Source: Erwinia piriflorinigrans CFBP 5888
GTDB taxonomy: Bacteria; Pseudomonadota; Gammaproteobacteria; Enterobacterales; Enterobacteriaceae
NCBI RefSeq assembly: GCF_001050515.1
Contig: NZ_CAHS01000014.1
Span: forward strand, 186,001-250,000
Direction of reading: 5' to 3'
Length of the DNA: 64,000 nucleotides
Shown here: piece after piece, positions 59,357 to 64,000 of the stretch
Layout of the letters: every line of letters starts with the position of its first letter
Numbering within the stretch: the stretch's first letter is position 1
Translations under genes and position numbers: made by a program
Notes under the pieces: model-generated
The model's input: the letters and a program-made list of their open reading frames with translations, nothing else
Databases searched by the model: none
Told to the model about the DNA's origin: nothing

Positions 59357-60385
59357 CTATTTGAGGTTAGCTTTAAAGAATGATGCCAGCTTAGCAAAAG
59401 GGATGAGATCGGTACGGTCATACAGATCGACATGGCCTGCGCTTGACACGATGTATAACTCTTTCGGCTGTCCAGCACGTTTGTAAGCATCTTCGCTAAA
59501 TTCTTTCGAATGTGCCCGATCGCCGGTGACGAACAACATTGGGCGTGGTGAAATGGTTTCGATATCGTTGAACGGATAGAAGTTCATAAATTTCCCTACA
59601 CTGCTCAACATCGGTTTTGTGGTCAGCTCTTCTTTCTCACCCTGAGGCGTAAAACCTCCACGGGCTGTACGGTAGAAATCGAAAAACTCTCGCTGTATTG
59701 CAGGCGTTGAGTCATCAAGCTTGTTGACAGTGCCTGGAATGTAGGTAATTTCTCCGCCCTTGAACTCAACAACACGTTGTTCTATAGCGGATTTAATAAA
59801 CGCCTTACGTTGTTCAAGTGTAACCGAATGATGAAGCCCGTTCCGGAAGACAGATCCCATGTCATACATGCTGACCGTGGCAATAGCCTTCATTCTCGGG
59901 TCAATTTTGGCGGCACTGATAACAAAACTTCCGCTCCCACAAATACCCAGCACGCCAATTTTATCCGGATCTACGTAAGGCTGAGTACTCAGATAATCGA
60001 CTGCGGCACTGAAATCATCTGAGTAAATCTCCGGTGAAATCAGATGTCCAGGCTTTCCGTCGCTTTCTCCCCAGAAGGAAAGATCAATCGCCAGCGTTAC
60101 AAATCCTTGCTCCGCCAGTTTCTGTGCATACAGGTTTGAGCTTTGCTCTTTTACCGCTCCCATTGGGTGACCAATGACAATTGCCGGTTTTTTAGCGTTC
60201 TGATCCATCCCTTTAGGCATAAACAGATTGCCGACAACATTCATCTGGTATTGATTCTTAAAAGTCACTTTTTTCTGCGAGACTTTATCGCTTTTGTAAA
60301 AATTATCTGCTTCGTTAGACATATCGGCTCCTGTGGCAGCAAATGAACTGATTAACAGCCCTAACAGTAGGGTAAATATTCTCAT
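59357..60385 (-). CDS. Secreted alpha/beta hydrolase (dienelactone-hydrolase-like), cysteine at nucleophile elbow
   Basis: The 342-residue protein has a signal peptide (MRIFTLLLGLLISSFAATGA) followed by an alpha/beta hydrolase domain: oxyanion region IVIGHPMGAVKEQSSNLYAQKLAEQGF, nucleophile elbow GICGSGSF with Cys where Ser is usual, and catalytic His in SSAGHVDLYD. The acid is probably Asp of VTGDRAHS. Cys nucleophiles occur in dienelactone hydrolases. Substrate unknown. It lies 10 bp after the MFS gene and so is probably in the same transcript. It is transposon cargo. Confidence 0.85.
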   Translation of the reverse strand: MRIFTLLLGLLISSFAATGADMSNEADNFYKSDKVSQKKVTFKNQYQMNVVGNLFMPKGMDQNAKKPAIVIGHPMGAVKEQSSNLYAQKLAEQGFVTLAIDLSFWGESDGKPGHLISPEIYSDDFSAAVDYLSTQPYVDPDKIGVLGICGSGSFVISAAKIDPRMKAIATVSMYDMGSVFRNGLHHSVTLEQRKAFIKSAIEQRVVEFKGGEITYIPGTVNKLDDSTPAIQREFFDFYRTARGGFTPQGEKEELTTKPMLSSVGKFMNFYPFNDIETISPRPMLFVTGDRAHSKEFSEDAYKRAGQPKELYIVSSAGHVDLYDRTDLIPFAKLASFFKANLK

Positions 60386-60395
60386 CAGGAATTCC

Positions 60396-61592
60396 TCATC
60401 GGATGTGGTGGAAATCTTTACGTGACGTCAATAAAGCTAAGGCAGCCGCTATCACTAATAAGAGGCTACTGATGGTAAAAGTGCTTTGATAGCCGCTGTG
60501 GTCAAATGCTAAGCCGCCGATTGTTGAGCCAAGTGCGATGGACAACTGCACCACGGCAACCATCAGACCACCGCCAGCCTCCGCATCTTCCGGCAAAGTT
60601 CTGGCGATCCATGTCCACCAACCGGTAGGCGCGGCAGTGGCGATTAATCCCCATAAGCCAAGCAGCGGTGCAACAATCCATATGCTGTGACCAAAAGCAA
60701 TCAGGGCAACGGCAATGACCGCCATCAGGAAAGGGATAGCAATAAGCGTGGAATAAAAGCCGGATTTCAAAAATATGCCAATCACCAGGGTACCAATAAA
60801 GCCAGCGACACCGATGGTCAGCAAGATGAACGACAACGTGGTGATATCCACCTGCGTTACTGTCTCAAGGAACGGACGCAGGTATGTAAACAAAGAAAAC
60901 TGCCCCATAAAGAACAACCCACAGGCTGCAAGCCCAATGGCCACAACAGGGTTAGCAAAAAGGCGAAAAACAGTGCCGGTACGTTTATCTTCTTTATCCG
61001 CTGGCATTGTCGGCAGGCTGAACCACTGCCAAATAAAAGCAATCACCGCGACCGGAACGATACAAAAGAATGCACCCCGCCAGCCGATAACGGATCCCAG
61101 ATAACTCCCCAGTGGGGCGGCTATAACAGTTGCCAGCGCGTTGCCCCCGTTAAAAATAGCCAGTGCGCGGGGAACCTGATGCTGCGGGACCAGGCGAATA
61201 GCCGTTGCGGCAGACAGCGACCAAAATCCACCAATAACAATACCGATCAGCGCACGACCCACCATATAAATCAGATAACTGGGCGCTAACGCGACAACAG
61301 CTCCGGAAATCGCCATCAATGCAGTCATACTCAACAGCAATATCTTGCGGTTGAGTCCCCCGGCCAGTGTAGATATAGAGAGACTCGTTATTACCGCAAA
61401 CACGCCGGAAATGGCGATCCCCTGGCCAACCAGTCCCTCACTGACACCTAACTCTTCGGATATAGGCGTTAACAGACTGACAGGCATAAATTCCGAAGCA
61501 ATTAGCGCAAAGACGCATAACGTCATTGCTAATACGCCGCTCCAATACGCGTGCTCTTTGTGAAGATATGAGTCTCTCGACGATGTGGACAT
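60396..61592 (-). CDS. MFS efflux transporter (DHA1, NepI-like)
   Basis: This 398-residue protein has twelve predicted membrane helices. It has the MFS features of the DHA1 drug/sugar/nucleoside efflux group (ALIASEFMPVSLLTPISEELGVSEGLVGQGIAISG; GRALIGIVIGGFWSLSAATAIRLVP; AAPLGSYLGSVIGWRGAFF). It resembles E. coli NepI (purine nucleoside efflux) in these segments, but the substrate cannot be assigned. It is first in the minus-strand cargo transcript and divergent from the LysR gene, its likely regulator. Confidence 0.88.
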   Translation of the reverse strand: MSTSSRDSYLHKEHAYWSGVLAMTLCVFALIASEFMPVSLLTPISEELGVSEGLVGQGIAISGVFAVITSLSISTLAGGLNRKILLLSMTALMAISGAVVALAPSYLIYMVGRALIGIVIGGFWSLSAATAIRLVPQHQVPRALAIFNGGNALATVIAAPLGSYLGSVIGWRGAFFCIVPVAVIAFIWQWFSLPTMPADKEDKRTGTVFRLFANPVVAIGLAACGLFFMGQFSLFTYLRPFLETVTQVDITTLSFILLTIGVAGFIGTLVIGIFLKSGFYSTLIAIPFLMAVIAVALIAFGHSIWIVAPLLGLWGLIATAAPTGWWTWIARTLPEDAEAGGGLMVAVVQLSIALGSTIGGLAFDHSGYQSTFTISSLLLVIAAALALLTSRKDFHHIR

Positions 61593-61762
61593 AAATTGCT
61601 GACTCCGAATTCCCCCCGGTGGTTTTCAGGTAAGCCGGGGCCGGACGCTATTCACAGGAATAGCGTCAGAAAATGAAAGGTTAAGCACGAAGAAAAGGGC
61701 AACGGGATTAATTCACCATTATCGACTCTTCTATTGTTGGAAATTTTACACGCAAGGTGCAT

Positions 61763-61777
61763 CATTACTAGCTAATG
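61763..61777. promoter_or_regulatory. Possible LysR-type operator in the divergent MFS/LysR gap
   Basis: CATTA-CTAGC-TAATG is a 15-bp interrupted dyad in the 235-bp gap between the two divergent genes, about 50 bp before the LysR start. LysR-type proteins typically bind such AT-rich dyads. Assignment is by position. Confidence 0.45.
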
Positions 61778-61827
61778 AATGCTTAATGGCTTTATAACTA
61801 CCGCTTATTAATGAGGGGATGCATTTG

Positions 61828-62751
61828 ATGAAACGCAACCTTAACGACCTTCTTTATTTTGTCACCGTCGCCCGTGAAAGCAGTTTTACCCGTGCCGCTG
61901 CACAGTTGGGTGTCACTCAACCCGCCCTCAGTCAGGCGATTTCTGCACTTGAAGAACGTATGCAAATTCGCCTTCTGACGCGAACCACCCGCAGCGTATC
62001 ACCGACGTCAGCGGGAGAACGACTGCTGTTGGCTATAGGTAGTCATATTGATGAAATTGAAACCGAATTGGATATTCTGACCGAACTGCGTGATAAACCG
62101 GCAGGAACAGTCCGCATCACCTGTGGACCCAATGTTTTGCACAGCACGCTGTTGCCAAAACTGACGCCACTGCTACATGAGTATCCGGATATTAACATCG
62201 AGTTCGACGCAAACCATGGTTTTCGCGACATTGTGGCAGACCGCTTTGATGCGGGCGTTCGACTGGGTGACACCATTGATAAAGACATGATAGCGGTCCC
62301 CATTGGCCCCAAACTGCGTATGGCCGCAGTGGCATCTCCGGATTATTTTTCGAGGTATCCAGTCCCTGGTACACCCCATGAGCTGACGCAACATCAATGC
62401 ATAAATCAACGGATGGTCAGGTCAGGCGGGTTGTATATCTGGGATTTTGATCAGGAAGGGGGCGGTCTCAACGTACGTGTCAGCGGGCAGCTTATATTTA
62501 ATACATCTGAACATATTGTCGATGCAGCGCTTGCGGGATTCGGGATTGCTTTTTTGCCAGAAGAAGAGTTTGAAACTCATATTGAAGACGGAAGGCTGGT
62601 TCGTGTACTGGAGCAATGGTGCAAACCATTTCCTGGCTACTACCTATATTATCCCAGCAGGAAACAACCCTCTCCGGCATTCTCACTGGTCGTTGAAGCG
62701 CTGCGGGTAAGTCGAAAACGCAAAGCTGCCAGTGAGTCACTGACAGTGTAG
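61828..62751 (+). CDS. LysR-family transcriptional regulator
   Basis: The 307-residue protein has an N-terminal winged helix-turn-helix (MKRNLNDLLYFVTVARESSFTRAAAQLGVTQPALSQAISALEERMQIRLLTRTTRSVSPTSAGE) and a C-terminal effector-binding domain. I chose ATG 61828 because GAGGGG is 9 nt upstream; the ATG at 61,819 lies directly against that site. It is divergent from the MFS gene, which it probably regulates. It is the last cargo gene before the right repeat. Confidence 0.9.
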   Translation: MKRNLNDLLYFVTVARESSFTRAAAQLGVTQPALSQAISALEERMQIRLLTRTTRSVSPTSAGERLLLAIGSHIDEIETELDILTELRDKPAGTVRITCGPNVLHSTLLPKLTPLLHEYPDINIEFDANHGFRDIVADRFDAGVRLGDTIDKDMIAVPIGPKLRMAAVASPDYFSRYPVPGTPHELTQHQCINQRMVRSGGLYIWDFDQEGGGLNVRVSGQLIFNTSEHIVDAALAGFGIAFLPEEEFETHIEDGRLVRVLEQWCKPFPGYYLYYPSRKQPSPAFSLVVEALRVSRKRKAASESLTV

Positions 62752-62865
62752 CTTTTGAACCTAAATTCAATAGTCAGAAAGATTATAAATTCCAGGTATC
62801 CCTCAAAGGTGGAATTTACGATTGCAAAGTCGCTTTTTCAAAGGCAGGCGTGGTTAAAAAATAGC

Positions 62866-62903
62866 CTTGCCGTACAATATTTTCCGTTCCTCAAACGGAG
62901 CCT
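62866..62903 (-). repeat. Right terminal inverted repeat, 38 bp
   Basis: It starts CTTGCCGTACAAT and ends CAAACGGAGCCT. It matches the reverse complement of the left repeat (57,433-57,470) at 31 of 38 positions, with mismatches spread singly. Confidence 0.87.
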
Positions 62904-62908
62904 TACCA
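62904..62908. repeat. Target site duplication, right copy
   Basis: TACCA, identical to 57,428-57,432. Confidence 0.85.
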
Positions 62909-63509
62909 GGACGTGACCGGGAGCTGCCTGAGCAATGGTCATTTTGTCGCATTCAAGATTACCAGAAGAAAACCGGAGCGATTCATGTCATTAAGGAAAG
63001 ATGCAAAGATGATGGCTTAGAGAGAGGAGCTGACAACAATGAATCTGAAGACGCTACAATATAGCTAACTTATTGCCAGTAACCCAAATGCTAACAAAAT
63101 TTGAATATGTTGCCTCCATGTTGAGGATTTTTGCGGCCGTCAATGTTGAAAGTCGCACTTTTGACCTGATGTAATCACGGCAATACAACAAAAATATAGT
63201 GAATCAACAAAACAATTAACCCGTCAAAATTATTGAATGTTTATAGGAAAAATCCTATCCTTAGAGGGCGTGTTAAGGCTGAATAGAAACGCGGTATACT
63301 CCTGAAGGAGATAAAAACTAATCACATTTGTTATTGGTTTTTCAGCGTAAAGCCTATTCTCACGATTTCTGCGAAACTGTGACTCAGTTTGGTTCCTTTT
63401 GGCTCACTCGTTGCAATAAAAATCGGCTCGGTTAGGGCTCTTTAACGGCATCTTTCATACAGAATAATCATTCAGGTTAAGGTTTTTACCTTTCTCCGCT
63501 GAGGTGTAA

Positions 63510-64000
63510 ATGACATCTGAAAACTATTTCATTTGGCGAGCCGGTATAAAATCAGCTTACGACAGTGGAAGTGGAATTGCTCACATTACCCATATCATTG
63601 AGCAGCAGTTAAGAGAACTGGAACTCGATTTTTACTCACTTTTTATTCGGCATCCGGTGCCGTTTACCCGGCCGAAGACATTTCTTTATAGTAATTATCC
63701 CAAAAACTGGCTCGAGCATTATTGGCGTGAAGATTTTTTTCAACTCGATCCGGTGCTGAAAATTTGTAGTTTGCCCGGTAAGGTGTGGCTTTGGGATGAT
63801 GAAGCTTTAAGCAGTGGTCAGCGGGTTTTTGAAGATGCCAGAATGCACGGGATTTATCATGGTCTTTCCTGCTCGGTGATGGCCAGCAATAGATCCGTGG
63901 GTATCTTATCAATGTCGACAGCAAATCCACTTAAAAACATCGAGTTGACTCCCGAGGTTGAGCTGAAAATTCAGTATATATCGGAATTAACAATGACTGC
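63510..64000 (+). CDS. sdiA: SdiA-like LuxR-family quorum-sensing receptor, N-terminal part (3' end outside window)
   Basis: The frame is open from ATG 63510 to the window end (163 residues) with GAGGTG 4 nt upstream of the start. It encodes an autoinducer-binding domain: LELDFYSLFIRHPVPFTRPKTFLYSNYPKNWLEHYWREDFFQLDPVLK, close to E. coli SdiA, with the conserved Trp, Tyr and Asp of the acyl-homoserine-lactone pocket, then WLWDDE and GILSMS. The LuxR helix-turn-helix would lie outside the window. It might be another SdiA-like solo or a LuxI-paired receptor; no luxI-type gene is visible here. Confidence 0.88.
   Translation, partial: MTSENYFIWRAGIKSAYDSGSGIAHITHIIEQQLRELELDFYSLFIRHPVPFTRPKTFLYSNYPKNWLEHYWREDFFQLDPVLKICSLPGKVWLWDDEALSSGQRVFEDARMHGIYHGLSCSVMASNRSVGILSMSTANPLKNIELTPEVELKIQYISELTMT

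Larger units (their letters stand above)
57433..62903. mobile_element. Defective Tn3-family transposon with LysR/MFS/hydrolase/cyclophilin cargo
   Basis: This 5,471-bp segment is bounded by 38-bp inverted repeats and flanked by a perfect 5-bp direct repeat. The left end carries a decayed Tn3-type tnpA reading towards the left repeat and a decayed divergent resolvase fragment, the usual Tn3 module layout with most of both genes deleted. The rest is cargo: cyclophilin-like, alpha/beta hydrolase and MFS genes on the minus strand and a divergent LysR gene. The conserved ends and duplication argue that the entire segment moved as one unit; the decay of tnpA and tnpR argues that it can no longer move by itself. 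Confidence 0.88.
62752..63509. other. Non-coding stretch containing the right end of the element and the sdiA upstream region
   Basis: 758 bp without a convincing gene. 62,866-62,908 is the right terminal repeat and duplication. From 62,909 there is host DNA; an open frame reading GRDRELPEQWSFCRIQDYQKKTGAIHVIKERCKDDGLERG continues out of the repeat to 63,064 and may be a fragment of an unidentified gene. A perfect dyad ATAGGA-AAAA-TCCTAT lies at 63,243-63,258, about 250 bp before sdiA. Confidence 0.5.

Noticed and set aside
62867-63064. 65-codon open frame at the right end of the element
   Set aside because: It begins inside the terminal repeat, so as annotated it is a chimera; only the part after 62,908 might be a real fragment.
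1-64000. CRISPR arrays, prophage or rRNA genes
   Set aside because: No regularly spaced repeats, phage structural genes or rRNA-like sequence were seen.

Overview
The window is chromosomal DNA of an enterobacterium close to Erwinia/Pantoea. Nearly every gene from 1 to about 52,500 is an ortholog of an Escherichia coli gene in the E. coli order (mukE-mukB-ldtD-mepK-gloC-aspC-ompF-asnS-pncB-pepN-ssuBCDAE-pyrD-zapC-ycbX-rlmKL-uup-pqiABC-rmf-fabA-lonB homolog-matP-ompA-sulA-sxy-yccS-yccF-helD-mgsA-csgI-yccU-hspQ-rlmI-acyP-tusE-yccA-serT-agp-yccJ). The proteins are diverged enough that this is not Escherichia itself. The genus is inferred from protein similarity recalled from memory, not from a search.

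Layout. (1) 1-4,990: 3' end of mukE and complete mukB (condensin). (2) 4,988-8,270: two cell-wall enzymes (L,D-transpeptidase ldtD and endopeptidase mepK), then gloC. (3) 8,314-14,000, minus strand: aspC, porin ompF, asnS and pncB. (4) 14,178-26,490: pepN, the sulfonate-sulfur operon ssuEADCB (minus), pyrD, zapC, ycbX and rlmKL. (5) 26,494-32,334: uup, the MCE-type lipid transport operon pqiABC and rmf. (6) 32,409-38,451: fabA with a promoter carrying recognisable FabR and FadR sites, a Lon-like protease, matP, ompA, sulA with a LexA box, and sxy. (7) 38,448-48,071: yccS/yccF, helD, mgsA, csgI, yccU, hspQ, rlmI, acyP, tusE, yccA. (8) 48,259-50,700: two identical tRNA-Ser(UGA) genes, each with its own promoter and terminator, then a glucose-1-phosphatase with an unusual Ala/Lys-rich C-terminal tail.

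After agp the E. coli order breaks down. An aldehyde dehydrogenase lies between agp and yccJ. wrbA is not next to yccJ; a DMT-family permease is there instead. rutR is present without the rut operon beside it and is followed by a membrane hydrolase gene. cycA follows on the minus strand.

The main discovery is at 57,433-62,903: a 5,471-bp segment bounded by 38-bp inverted repeats (31 of 38 positions match) and flanked by a perfect 5-bp direct repeat TACCA. The left repeat lies one base from the stop of a decayed Tn3-family transposase (minus strand), and a decayed serine-resolvase C-terminus lies divergently beside it. The rest is cargo: a frameshifted secreted cyclophilin-like gene, a secreted alpha/beta hydrolase with a cysteine in the nucleophile-elbow position, an MFS efflux-type transporter and a divergent LysR regulator. 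I read this as a crippled Tn3-family transposon whose cargo cassette has stayed largely intact. Beyond it the window ends inside an sdiA-like LuxR-family quorum-sensing receptor gene.
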